Below are positions 35,265 to 42,964 of a DNA stretch of 64,000 nucleotides, in pieces. The stretch's first letter is position 1. Each line of letters starts with the position of its first letter. The notes beneath the pieces were generated by a model. The model was not told the origin of the DNA and ran no database searches. It saw only the letters and a list, made by a program, of their open reading frames with translations. A program made the position numbers and the translations under genes. The DNA is from Lachnospiraceae bacterium (lineage in GTDB: Bacteria > Bacillota > Clostridia > Lachnospirales > Lachnospiraceae): assembly GCA_017634975.1 (NCBI GenBank), contig JAGBMJ010000093.1, positions 1 through 64,000 of the forward strand, in the 5' to 3' direction.

Positions 35265-35441
35265 TTAGTTATATTTGCGCTTTCTAGCTGCTTCGGATTT
35301 CTTTTTCCGCTTTACACTCGGTTTCTCGTAGTGCTCGCGTTTGCGGATCTCCTGCTGGATTCCTGCCTTTGCACAGCTTCTCTTAAAACGACGCAGTGCT
35401 GCATCCAGATCCTCATTCGGCTTTACTTCGATCTTCGACAC
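35265..35441 (-). CDS. rpsU: 30S ribosomal protein S21
   Basis: The 58-aa protein ([20 protein letters not shown] followed by RSCAKAG and a basic tail [18 protein letters not shown]) is full-length S21, which aids initiation of translation. The GTG start at 35441 is chosen because GGGGAGG lies nine bases upstream and the family starts there; the longer 85-codon reading runs through the promoter. It has its own promoter and terminator. Confidence 0.96.
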   Translation of the reverse strand: MSKIEVKPNEDLDAALRRFKRSCAKAGIQQEIRKREHYEKPSVKRKKKSEAARKRKYN

Positions 35442-35493
35442 CAGACTCAACCTCCCCTCAGCCGTAAGATTCGTTTTTTCACAAGCAATTGCT

Positions 35494-35522
35494 ATTATAT
35501 ACGCTATCCGCGCATCCGTCAA
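35494..35522 (-). promoter_or_regulatory. Strong sigma-A promoter of rpsU overlapping the preceding stop codon
   Basis: The minus strand reads TTGACG (35522-35517), a 17-base spacer and TATAAT (35499-35494). The TGA stop codon of the FliB-like gene (35521-35519) is part of the -35 box. Confidence 0.8.
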
Positions 35523-36658
35523 GCGGTTTTTGTTTTCTCTTTCATGATCATCTTCATCATTTCTTTTTCGACCACTTCATTGTGGTAGACCCTTCGCTCA
35601 CAGACCGAAATGATACGCGCCAGCTCCTTTTCGCTGAGTGTTTTATATTTTTCCCGCCACAATGTTTCAAACAGCATGATCACATTGAGTCCGATCACTC
35701 CGCTCATCGTATGTTTCAGAAAGCTGTAGTCTTCATAGCATTCCATATAGGTCCGAAGCAGATGCGAAGTATAATAGGCCGCATACCGCTTCACCCGTTC
35801 CGGATGTCCGGCGATATGTTTCCGAAACAGCCTCTGCCACTCCTTTTCCCCGTCTTCATAGCTGAGTTTATCGAAGTGTCTGTAATACATACGGCACAGT
35901 TTATACAATAGCGGCAGGACATACTGCATACCGTCCTGGTAAAAATCCGTACTCATCAGCTGATTGATCAGCGCGATCGGAAGCGGAAAACATTCCGGCA
36001 GCCATCCGGTCTCTTCCGACCGTTCAAAACCGCTCTGCAAAGCCTCCGGCTCCCTCGTTCCTTCCAGCATCATCTTATCCTGTACCGTTGCTGCATAGAC
36101 CACAACATTCTTTAACGCTTCCTTCAGAGCCTCCGGATCTCCGTTTACCGCTGCGGTACCGATCACCGTGATCAGCTGAGCGCGGCTTTCCTCCAGTGCC
36201 TCCAGATACGCCATGTCATCATTGTCGCCCGTCTGCTCCTGTTGTTCCTCTGTTTCTTCTTCAACAAAGTACTGCTCCTCACAATGCTCCAGAAACAGCT
36301 CCGCCACATGGACACACGACAGATCCAGCTGCAGTTCCGTATAGGTCCCCGGGCAGAAACGGATCCGCGGATAAATCCGGCAGATTTCCGCCAGATAGTC
36401 TTCTCCTTTTTTGAGCTGCATCCCGCACCGTCCGTCCAGACGCAAAAAAGGACAGCGAAAACAGTATGGTGAAAACGACGGCTGCACTTTGCCGTGCATC
36501 GCCATTTTCAGCCGCAGTCCCCACAGCCCTTTCTCATTTCGAAACCTGCGTATCGCCTTGTCATCCAGGGGAATCCGCCAGCCCTTGCAGCAGCTCTGCG
36601 GACACTCCCCCATCAGACATTGAAACTCATTATAGTACGATATCTTTTTGACCAGCAT
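35519..36658 (-). CDS. FliB-family (flagellin lysine-N-methylase-like) protein
   Basis: The 379-aa protein opens with the Cys-rich FliB/YkgJ-like signature: [35 protein letters not shown], and [13 protein letters not shown] plus a Cys in [11 protein letters not shown]. These cysteines probably bind a metal or Fe-S cluster. FliB methylates flagellin lysines in Salmonella; the clostridial family is broad and the substrate here is unknown. Its ATG overlaps the alaS stop codon (TGATG), which suggests translational coupling. No flagellar genes lie in the window. Confidence 0.8.
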   Translation of the reverse strand: MLVKKISYYNEFQCLMGECPQSCCKGWRIPLDDKAIRRFRNEKGLWGLRLKMAMHGKVQPSFSPYCFRCPFLRLDGRCGMQLKKGEDYLAEICRIYPRIRFCPGTYTELQLDLSCVHVAELFLEHCEEQYFVEEETEEQQEQTGDNDDMAYLEALEESRAQLITVIGTAAVNGDPEALKEALKNVVVYAATVQDKMMLEGTREPEALQSGFERSEETGWLPECFPLPIALINQLMSTDFYQDGMQYVLPLLYKLCRMYYRHFDKLSYEDGEKEWQRLFRKHIAGHPERVKRYAAYYTSHLLRTYMECYEDYSFLKHTMSGVIGLNVIMLFETLWREKYKTLSEKELARIISVCERRVYHNEVVEKEMMKMIMKEKTKTA

Positions 36659-39351
36659 CAGCCAAGCTGCCCGTTCAGTGCAGCCTCTGCCTCTTTCAGT
36701 GCATCTGCGATGCCTGCCGGATTCTTACCGCCGGCCTGTGCCATCTGCGGCTTACCGCCGCCGCCACCGCCGACCAGACCTGCGATTGCCTTGATCAGGT
36801 TGCCTGCATGAGCACCCTTCTTGATCGCTGCATCGGCAGCCATCGCGATCAGGTTGACCTTACCGTCCGCATTGGAAGCCAGTACGATCACACCATCTGT
36901 CACCTTATCCTTCAGCTGATCTCCCAGATCACGCAGACCATTCATATCTACGCCGTCTACAGCCTTTGCCAGGAACTTTACGCCCTTCACTTCTTTGATA
37001 TCGTTATCCACACTGCCCAGTGCCGATCCGGCCGCCTTGCTCTTTAACGATGCGATCTCGGCGTTCAGGCCTTTTACCTCTGCCTGCAGATGGCTGATCT
37101 TGTCTGCCACCTCGGCCGGCTGTGCTTTCAAAAGAGCTGCCGCCTGCTTGAGCTGCGCCTCTGCTTCACGATAATAATCAAATACAGCCTGTCCGGTGAT
37201 CGCTTCGATACGGCGTACACCGGCTGCGATACCGGATTCGGATACGATCTTGAATGCAGAGATGGTACCGGTAGATGCCACATGCGTACCACCGCAGAGT
37301 TCTACGGAATAGCCGCCCATATCGACCACGCGCACTTCCGATCCGTACTTCTCACCAAACAAAGCCATTGCACCGGTCTTTCTCGCATCTTCAATGCTCA
37401 TCAGTTTGGTCACTACCGGCAGGTTCTCGGAGATCTTTTCGTTTACGATGCGCTCTACCTTTGCCAGCTCCTCCGGCGTCATCGCCTGGAAATGGCTGAA
37501 GTCGAAACGGGTACGCTCCGGATCCTGGTAGGAACCTTTCTGCTCTACGTGGCTGCCCAGCACATCACGCAGTGCCTTCTGTAACAGATGGGTCGCACTG
37601 TGGTTCTGGCAGGTGCGGGTACGATTCTTTGCGTCCACTTTCAGCATCGCCGTCTCTCCGTCCCGGATCATGCCCTTGGTTACCACACCGATATGGGCGA
37701 TCTTGGAGCCTGCCACATGCTCGGTCTTTTCTACCACAAAGGTACCGCCGGCCGTCTCGATCACACCCTTATCACCGATCTGGCCACCCATGGTGCCGTA
37801 GAACGGTGTCTCATCCGTAACGATCGCGCCGCGCATACCATCGGTCAATACTTCTGCAATGGTATCTTCCAGACTATCGTCATTATCTTTTTCTTCATCG
37901 GTATATACCTGTGCCATCGCAATGATCTTTGCTTCGCTCTCCAAGCGGTCATAACCGATAAATTTTGAATTCTTCGTCGCATCCATCTGCTCGTATACCG
38001 TCTTTTCATTACCAAGCAGACGCACCTGCTTTCTGGCACCGCGCGCTCTTTCCTTCTGCTCTTTCATAGCCGCATCAAAGCCGGCCTGGTCCACGGTATA
38101 CCCCTTCTCTTCCAGGATCTCCATCGTCAGATCCAGCGGGAATCCGTAGGTATCGTACAGTTTGAATGCATCCGCGCCTTTCAGTTCCTTCGCGCCTTCT
38201 GCCTGCATTGCCGCTTCCATATCGTTCAGCACTGCGATACCCTGGTCAATGGTACGCGCAAACTGATTCTCTTCCTGACGCAGGTTATTTAAGATAAAGT
38301 CTTTCTTCTCTTCCAGTTCCGGATAGCCGTCCTTGCTGCCTTCGATCACAGTCTCGGCCAGTTTTGCCAGGAACACGCCATCGATACCGAGCAGCCTGCC
38401 ATGGCGTGCCGCACGGCGGATGATACGACGCAGTACATAGCCGCGTCCTACATTGGAGCAAGTGATACCGTCGGAAATCATAAAGGTCGCCGAACGGATA
38501 TGATCGGTGATCAGGCGGATGGATACATCCTTCTTCTCATCGGTCTGATAGGTAACTCCTGCCATCTCACAGACTTTATCACGGATGGCTTTCATCGTAT
38601 CAATATCAAATACGGAGTCCACATCCTGCACGACAACAGCCAGTCTCTCAAGACCCATACCGGTATCGATATTCTTCTGGATCAGATCCGTATAATTTCC
38701 CTTACCGTCATTGTTATACTGGGAGAATACATTGTTCCATACTTCCATGAAACGATCGCATTCACAGCCCACCTTACAATCCGGCTTGCCGCAGCCATAC
38801 TTGATCCCACGATCGTAATAGATCTCGGAACAGGGGCCGCAGGGTCCCTCGCCGTGCTCCCAGAAGTTATCACACTTGCCGTCTGCATCACGGTAAAACT
38901 TTGTGATCTTTTCTGCCGGTACGCCAATCTCATCGGTCCAGATCTTTGCTGCTTCGTCATCTTCAAAATAGATGGACGGATACAGACGCTCCGGATCCAG
39001 TCCAACCACTTCGGTCAGAAACTCCCAGCTCCATTTCAAAGATTCATGCTTAAAATAATCACCAAAGGAGAAATTACCCAGCATCTCAAAGAACGTCAGA
39101 TGTCTGGCCGTCTTTCCGACATTTTCGATATCACCGGTACGCACGCACTTCTGACAAGTGGTCACTCTCCGTCTGGGCGGCACTTCCTGCCCGGTAAAAT
39201 AAGGCTTTAAGGGCGCCATACCCGAGTTGATGATCAACAGGGAATTATCGTTGTGCGGTACCAGCGAAAAGCTGTTCATCGACAGATGATCTTTGCTCTC
39301 AAAGAACTCCAGAAACATCTTTCGTAATTGGTTGACTCCGTACTTCTCCAT
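36658..39351 (-). CDS. alaS: Alanine-tRNA ligase
   Basis: The 897-aa class II synthetase begins MEKYGVNQLRKMFLEFFESK. It shows motif 2 (TTCQKCVRTGDIENVGKT), the editing domain with zinc-binding HxxxH (NHSATHLLQKAL) and the distal CGGTHVASTG, then a C-terminal coiled coil and the Gly-rich DHHA1 domain (LVGGGGGGKPQMAQAGG). AGAGAGG lies before the ATG at 39351; a GTG at 39354 is also possible. I see no T-box in the leader of about 90 bases, which instead contains the palindrome at 39388-39408 and a likely TAATAT -10 box. Confidence 0.97.
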   Translation of the reverse strand: MEKYGVNQLRKMFLEFFESKDHLSMNSFSLVPHNDNSLLIINSGMAPLKPYFTGQEVPPRRRVTTCQKCVRTGDIENVGKTARHLTFFEMLGNFSFGDYFKHESLKWSWEFLTEVVGLDPERLYPSIYFEDDEAAKIWTDEIGVPAEKITKFYRDADGKCDNFWEHGEGPCGPCSEIYYDRGIKYGCGKPDCKVGCECDRFMEVWNNVFSQYNNDGKGNYTDLIQKNIDTGMGLERLAVVVQDVDSVFDIDTMKAIRDKVCEMAGVTYQTDEKKDVSIRLITDHIRSATFMISDGITCSNVGRGYVLRRIIRRAARHGRLLGIDGVFLAKLAETVIEGSKDGYPELEEKKDFILNNLRQEENQFARTIDQGIAVLNDMEAAMQAEGAKELKGADAFKLYDTYGFPLDLTMEILEEKGYTVDQAGFDAAMKEQKERARGARKQVRLLGNEKTVYEQMDATKNSKFIGYDRLESEAKIIAMAQVYTDEEKDNDDSLEDTIAEVLTDGMRGAIVTDETPFYGTMGGQIGDKGVIETAGGTFVVEKTEHVAGSKIAHIGVVTKGMIRDGETAMLKVDAKNRTRTCQNHSATHLLQKALRDVLGSHVEQKGSYQDPERTRFDFSHFQAMTPEELAKVERIVNEKISENLPVVTKLMSIEDARKTGAMALFGEKYGSEVRVVDMGGYSVELCGGTHVASTGTISAFKIVSESGIAAGVRRIEAITGQAVFDYYREAEAQLKQAAALLKAQPAEVADKISHLQAEVKGLNAEIASLKSKAAGSALGSVDNDIKEVKGVKFLAKAVDGVDMNGLRDLGDQLKDKVTDGVIVLASNADGKVNLIAMAADAAIKKGAHAGNLIKAIAGLVGGGGGGKPQMAQAGGKNPAGIADALKEAEAALNGQLG

Positions 39352-39387
39352 CACTAGTTTCCTCTCTTCTTATGTTAAGTCTTTTTT

Positions 39388-39408
39388 GTAACTGCTCAGA
39401 ACTGTTAC
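39388..39408. repeat. 21-nt imperfect palindrome in the alaS leader (copy 2)
   Basis: GTAACTGCTCAGAACTGTTAC is flanked by TTTTTT and CCTTTTTT. It resembles the copy at 26908-26928 in both sequence and flanks. Confidence 0.6.
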
Positions 39409-39513
39409 CCTTTTTTCAATATAAGTTCATGCGTTCCTTATATTACCACAAAACCATAAAAATAGGAAATACTTTTTTCACCGCAGTAAAATGTTGCGCC
39501 TGTCCCCATAATG

Positions 39514-39541
39514 AAAAAAACCGCATCGATCCCGATACGGT
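39514..39541 (-). terminator. Terminator of tRNA-Thr
   Basis: ACCGTATCG pairs with CGATGCGGT (one wobble) around GGAT, followed on the minus strand by TTTTTTT. It lies six bases beyond the tRNA 3' end. Confidence 0.85.
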
Positions 39542-39546
39542 CTTTC

Positions 39547-39619
39547 AGCTGGAAAAGAGACTTGAACTCTCGACCCCTTCATTACGAGTGAAGTGCTCTA
39601 CCGACTGAGCTATTCCAGC
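39547..39619 (-). tRNA. tRNA-Thr (anticodon CGT)
   Basis: The 73-nt minus-strand cloverleaf has acceptor GCTGGAA/TTCCAGC, D arm GCTC...GAGC, anticodon arm CTTCA-CTCGTAA-TGAAG giving anticodon CGT (reads ACG), T arm GAGAG-TTCAAGT-CTCTT, and discriminator T. CCA is not encoded. It has its own promoter and terminator. Confidence 0.95.
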
Positions 39620-39629
39620 AGCAAAAGTA

Positions 39630-39658
39630 ATTATACGAAATATCTCCGCAAAATGCAA
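39630..39658 (-). promoter_or_regulatory. Promoter of tRNA-Thr
   Basis: The minus strand reads TTGCAT (39658-39653), a 17-base spacer and a perfect TATAAT (39635-39630), about 11 bases before the tRNA 5' end. Confidence 0.8.
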
Positions 39659-39686
39659 GTATTATTTTTCATAATCAAATTTATGT

Positions 39687-41033
39687 TTATAGATAATATG
39701 CCGGAATCGCTGTTTTCAGGATGAAGTAAAACAGCATAAATGTGCTGAATGCCGCCGGCAGATAGCGTATGAACGCTGATACTTTCGGGATACGCGAAAA
39801 GATGGCCTCATAACCGAGTGTCACCCAGAGATACAGCGGGATCACACAGGGCAGCACATAGCGTCCCTGTACCTGATAATCGGAAGTATAGCAATACCAG
39901 AGCCACAGTGAGAACGTGATCAGGCACCCCAGGAACAGCAGCAGATGGCAGAGCAGCGTTCTTCGCGTGATCTCTTTTCGTCCGGTCCAAAGGCGCAGTA
40001 ACAGACCTCCGAAGGCAACGATAAAGAACAGTTCATACAGGTAATAGTATTTGATCCCTGCATAAACCGAACGGGAACCATAGGCTGCCACGAATCCGCG
40101 AAACAGCTCCCATAACGTTGCATTCTCCCGCAGCATCCCAAGGATCCCGATTCCGCGTGCCTGTGCCGTTGGCGCACGATAAGCTCCGGTCGCCGCCTGC
40201 AGCTCACGAAGCGTGTTCATACCGGTCACATCCCCATGGAGCAGGGTCGCATTCCGGATAAACCACCAGCCGGCCAAAATTCCCCAGATCAGCAGGATCC
40301 CTCCGCCATAAGAGAACATCTTCCGGTAATCCGGCTTTCTCTTGTCCTTCCCGTTCGAAACAAAGCACATAACAAACCAGGGCACACTGATCAAAAGAAA
40401 TCCATAGGCATTATAGTAAGAAAGGGTACACAATACCGTGCCGATTGCAAAAATAATGCTGTTGCCCTTCCCCACTCCATCCTGTTTCATACGGATCATT
40501 CCATAAAGCATCACCGCGATCGACAACATACACATGGATTCCACATTGACATACGTGTGCAGAAACAACAGCTGCGGCAGATACATGATCCCGCAGCAAA
40601 AAGACCACAGCGTTCCCCGTTCCGAGAACAGCCTGCGTCCCAACAGCCAGACAAAAAGCGCCATCAGCATACCAAAGAAAAGATTCACCGACCGGGCAGC
40701 CAGCAGCATTGCATCCGCTCCGAAGCCGGAAACCAGCCGCATATTAAGTCCCATAAACAGATAGGATAATCCGGGAAAAAGGGCATACGATCCTCCGTAA
40801 TACGGGATCTGTACCTCCGGTTCAAAGCCGTTCGGCAAACGTAAGTATTTACAGATATAGGTCGGGATCAGATATCTGGAATGTTCATCCGGCGGATTGG
40901 TATATAAAGGCGGGGTATCTTCGATCGGCTGCAGCAGTGCGATCCATACCGCAACTGCCAAAAACAGGCCCATATAGATCAGCAGGCCCAGAATATCCTT
41001 CATTTGGATTTTTTCTTCATAGAGTTTTTTCAT
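39687..41033 (-). CDS. Polytopic membrane protein, DUF2142/GT-C-like
   Basis: The 448-aa protein has about 11 TM segments. The first extracytoplasmic loop contains TNPPDEHSRYLIPTYICKYL, an NPPDE motif like the acidic motif of DUF2142 and related GT-C lipid-linked sugar transferases. The donor and acceptor are unknown. It is monocistronic between the tRNA and the palindrome cluster. A TGGTATCAT extended -10-like box lies only about 10 bases before its ATG, so the real start or promoter is uncertain. Confidence 0.7.
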   Translation of the reverse strand: MKKLYEEKIQMKDILGLLIYMGLFLAVAVWIALLQPIEDTPPLYTNPPDEHSRYLIPTYICKYLRLPNGFEPEVQIPYYGGSYALFPGLSYLFMGLNMRLVSGFGADAMLLAARSVNLFFGMLMALFVWLLGRRLFSERGTLWSFCCGIMYLPQLLFLHTYVNVESMCMLSIAVMLYGMIRMKQDGVGKGNSIIFAIGTVLCTLSYYNAYGFLLISVPWFVMCFVSNGKDKRKPDYRKMFSYGGGILLIWGILAGWWFIRNATLLHGDVTGMNTLRELQAATGAYRAPTAQARGIGILGMLRENATLWELFRGFVAAYGSRSVYAGIKYYYLYELFFIVAFGGLLLRLWTGRKEITRRTLLCHLLLFLGCLITFSLWLWYCYTSDYQVQGRYVLPCVIPLYLWVTLGYEAIFSRIPKVSAFIRYLPAAFSTFMLFYFILKTAIPAYYL

Positions 41034-41084
41034 ACATCGCCTATGATACCATATCCGTCGTAAAAAATCGAGCCTATAAAAAAG

Positions 41085-41271
41085 CGTTCTGCTTGCAGAA
41101 CGCTCGCGCCGAGCGCGGTTGCGATAGCAACATCTTCCTTACGCGCGATAGATGATTTTCTTACGGTTTTACCGTTAGAAAATCACTATGCGTAACGCAG
41201 TGAAGAAGTGCGCATCCCCCGGAGGGCTTTTTACCATAGGGAATTGCGGAGCAATTTCCTATAAGGTAAAA
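41085..41271. repeat. Cluster of five hairpins including palindrome family copy 2
   Basis: The region is a run of inverted repeats: AGCGTTCTG/CAGAACGCT (41090-41112), a GC-rich element with GCGCCGAGCGCGG, ATTTTCTTACGGT/ACCGTTAGAAAAT (about 41152-41181), CCCCCGGAGGG, and TTTTACCATAGGGAATTGC/GCAATTTCCTATAAGGTAAAA (41229-41271). The last matches 35173-35206. I see no ORF with a ribosome site. Confidence 0.75.
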
Positions 41272-41299
41272 AACGGACCGCTCCAACGAGCCGTCCGTT
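41272..41299 (-). terminator. Terminator of the SHOCT-repeat gene pair
   Basis: AACGGAC pairs with GTCCGTT with an inner GCTC/GAGC, followed on the minus strand by TTTTTTACC. It lies about 25 bases beyond the stop codon at 41323. Confidence 0.85.
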
Positions 41300-41322
41300 T
41301 CCTTTTACGTATTTTTTGATTT

Positions 41323-42933
41323 TTACAGATCGTTCATCAGCTTTGTCTTGTGTGTATTGAACTCGTCTTCGGTGATGATGCCGCCATCTTTCAGTTTCAG
41401 CAGCATACCGACCTTCTCCTGGAACTCGTCCATGCTGGCGTAAGGAGCAAAGATCTCATCGATCAGCGCCTGTTTCTTCTCATCAAATTCCTTCACTGTG
41501 ATGAACTGGCTGTCTCTGGCTACCATATACAGACGGGTACGTAATACATAATCCGCCATTCCTTCCACATCTTTGAGGATCGTTACCTGACGGGAATGAT
41601 AATCGTTCTCGTTTACCCAGCCTCTCTGATACATACGGATCAGTCGGTCGATCTTTTCCTTGAAGCTTGCTTCGTTGGTATACTTCATACCCATTACGTC
41701 ATTGATGAGCTGCTGTTTCTTCTCATCAAATTCCGCATTGCCGGCAGCTCCTGCCGCAACCATAGCCGGCCAGCGGGAAAGCTTCATATCAAGTACATCC
41801 ATCGAATCGGTGAGGTGCGGATCCAGCATTTTCTTAAGCTCCGCTTTATCGCTCTCTACCTCTTCTGCCGGGATCAGTTCCGCATCCACAAGGATGGGCA
41901 GCTTCTGCAGTTTCAGCTGGAATACTTCGTTCGGATCTGCCGGATCGTAAGCCACGCTGTCAAGCAGCGCCGACTTTTTTGCATCGTATTCATTCTGGCT
42001 GATCAGCTCGCTCATCAGGATCACCGGAAGCTTCGAAGTGTTATCACGAAATACTTCCAGATCATTGACGCTCGGATCAAAACATTCATTTACGATCTGA
42101 TCCTTATTTGCTTCAAATTCTGTATCGGAAAGCATACCGGATTTCTTCAGCACGAAGATCTTCTGGATCTTCTCATAGAAAGAACTCATACCCTTTTCGT
42201 CGCAGATCAGTTTGAGCTTCTTTTCCTTATACTCTTCATCGGTACACATGCCGGATTCGTGCATGATATCGAGCTTTTTCAGCTTCTGCTCGTAAGATTC
42301 CGAAGGTTTCTTGTTCGCAGGTGTTGCCGGAACAGCAGGTGCAGCCGGAGCTGCTGCTTTCGGAGCTGCTGCAGGTGCCGGTGTGGGTGGTACCGCCGGA
42401 GTCGGAGTTGCTGCTTTCGGAGCAGCTGCAGGTACAGGTGCCGCTGCCGGCTTCGGTACAGCCGGTACGGGTATTTCCGGAGTCGGAACCGTCGGTGCTG
42501 CAGCCGGTGCCGGAATCGCTGCCGCCTTCGGTGTCGCAGGAATGCTGCTTGCTTTCGGCGGTTCTGCATTGCCGGTCATTCCGCCGGCAGCCTTAACCAT
42601 AGAAGTCAGTTCATTACACGCGATGTCCAGATCTTTCAATCCCGGAAGGATCGTTCTGGTATTCTTTGCACCATACAGTGTCTGCATCTTGGTAAAGATG
42701 ATCAGTGCATCTGCCCCCTGAAATTCACCTTTCTGTACATCACGGATCTCTTTGGCATGGTAATCAAATGCAGATACATATTCGTTCTTGCCGTCATCGT
42801 TGCAGATATAGCCTTTGCCGGAAACAATACCGCCTTCCCGGCTTTCGTCCAGCTGAAGAAACAGTTTATCCTGATTTTTTTGTTTCAGAAATGATTTTAA
42901 ACTGTTTCCCCAGTTACAATCATAATTCTTCAT
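41323..42933 (-). CDS. SHOCT-repeat protein, paralogue 1
   Basis: The 536-aa protein is preceded by GGGAGG. Residues 1-130 form an N-terminal domain (MKNYDCNWGNSLKSFLKQKN, with EYVSAFDYHAKEIRD and KGEFQGADALIIFTKMQTLY). An Ala/Pro-rich linker (about 135-215) follows. From about 220 to the end there are eight tandem units of about 40 residues, each with the SHOCT core (short oligomerisation domain; G-hydrophobic-T/S-x-x-E-F/Y-x-x-K-K). Examples are ESGMCTDEEYKEKKLKLI, KSGMLSDTEFEANKDQIV and DGGIITEDEFNTHKTKLM. SHOCT domains usually occur singly at protein C-termini. The function of such an array is unknown to me. It is 31 bases downstream of its paralogue. Confidence 0.75.
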   Translation of the reverse strand: MKNYDCNWGNSLKSFLKQKNQDKLFLQLDESREGGIVSGKGYICNDDGKNEYVSAFDYHAKEIRDVQKGEFQGADALIIFTKMQTLYGAKNTRTILPGLKDLDIACNELTSMVKAAGGMTGNAEPPKASSIPATPKAAAIPAPAAAPTVPTPEIPVPAVPKPAAAPVPAAAPKAATPTPAVPPTPAPAAAPKAAAPAAPAVPATPANKKPSESYEQKLKKLDIMHESGMCTDEEYKEKKLKLICDEKGMSSFYEKIQKIFVLKKSGMLSDTEFEANKDQIVNECFDPSVNDLEVFRDNTSKLPVILMSELISQNEYDAKKSALLDSVAYDPADPNEVFQLKLQKLPILVDAELIPAEEVESDKAELKKMLDPHLTDSMDVLDMKLSRWPAMVAAGAAGNAEFDEKKQQLINDVMGMKYTNEASFKEKIDRLIRMYQRGWVNENDYHSRQVTILKDVEGMADYVLRTRLYMVARDSQFITVKEFDEKKQALIDEIFAPYASMDEFQEKVGMLLKLKDGGIITEDEFNTHKTKLMNDL

Positions 42934-42964
42934 CGGATGTTCCTCCCTTAATTATCTGAACATT

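Noticed and set aside
39355-39480. T-box riboswitch before alaS
   Set aside because: The leader is too short, and I see neither the T-box core sequence nor a specifier loop.
41596-42894. Long plus-strand open frame of 432 codons opposite the first SHOCT gene
   Set aside because: It is the antisense of a repetitive coding region, is rich in Cys/Arg/Ser from reverse reading of Ala/Pro/Glu codons, and has no ribosome site.
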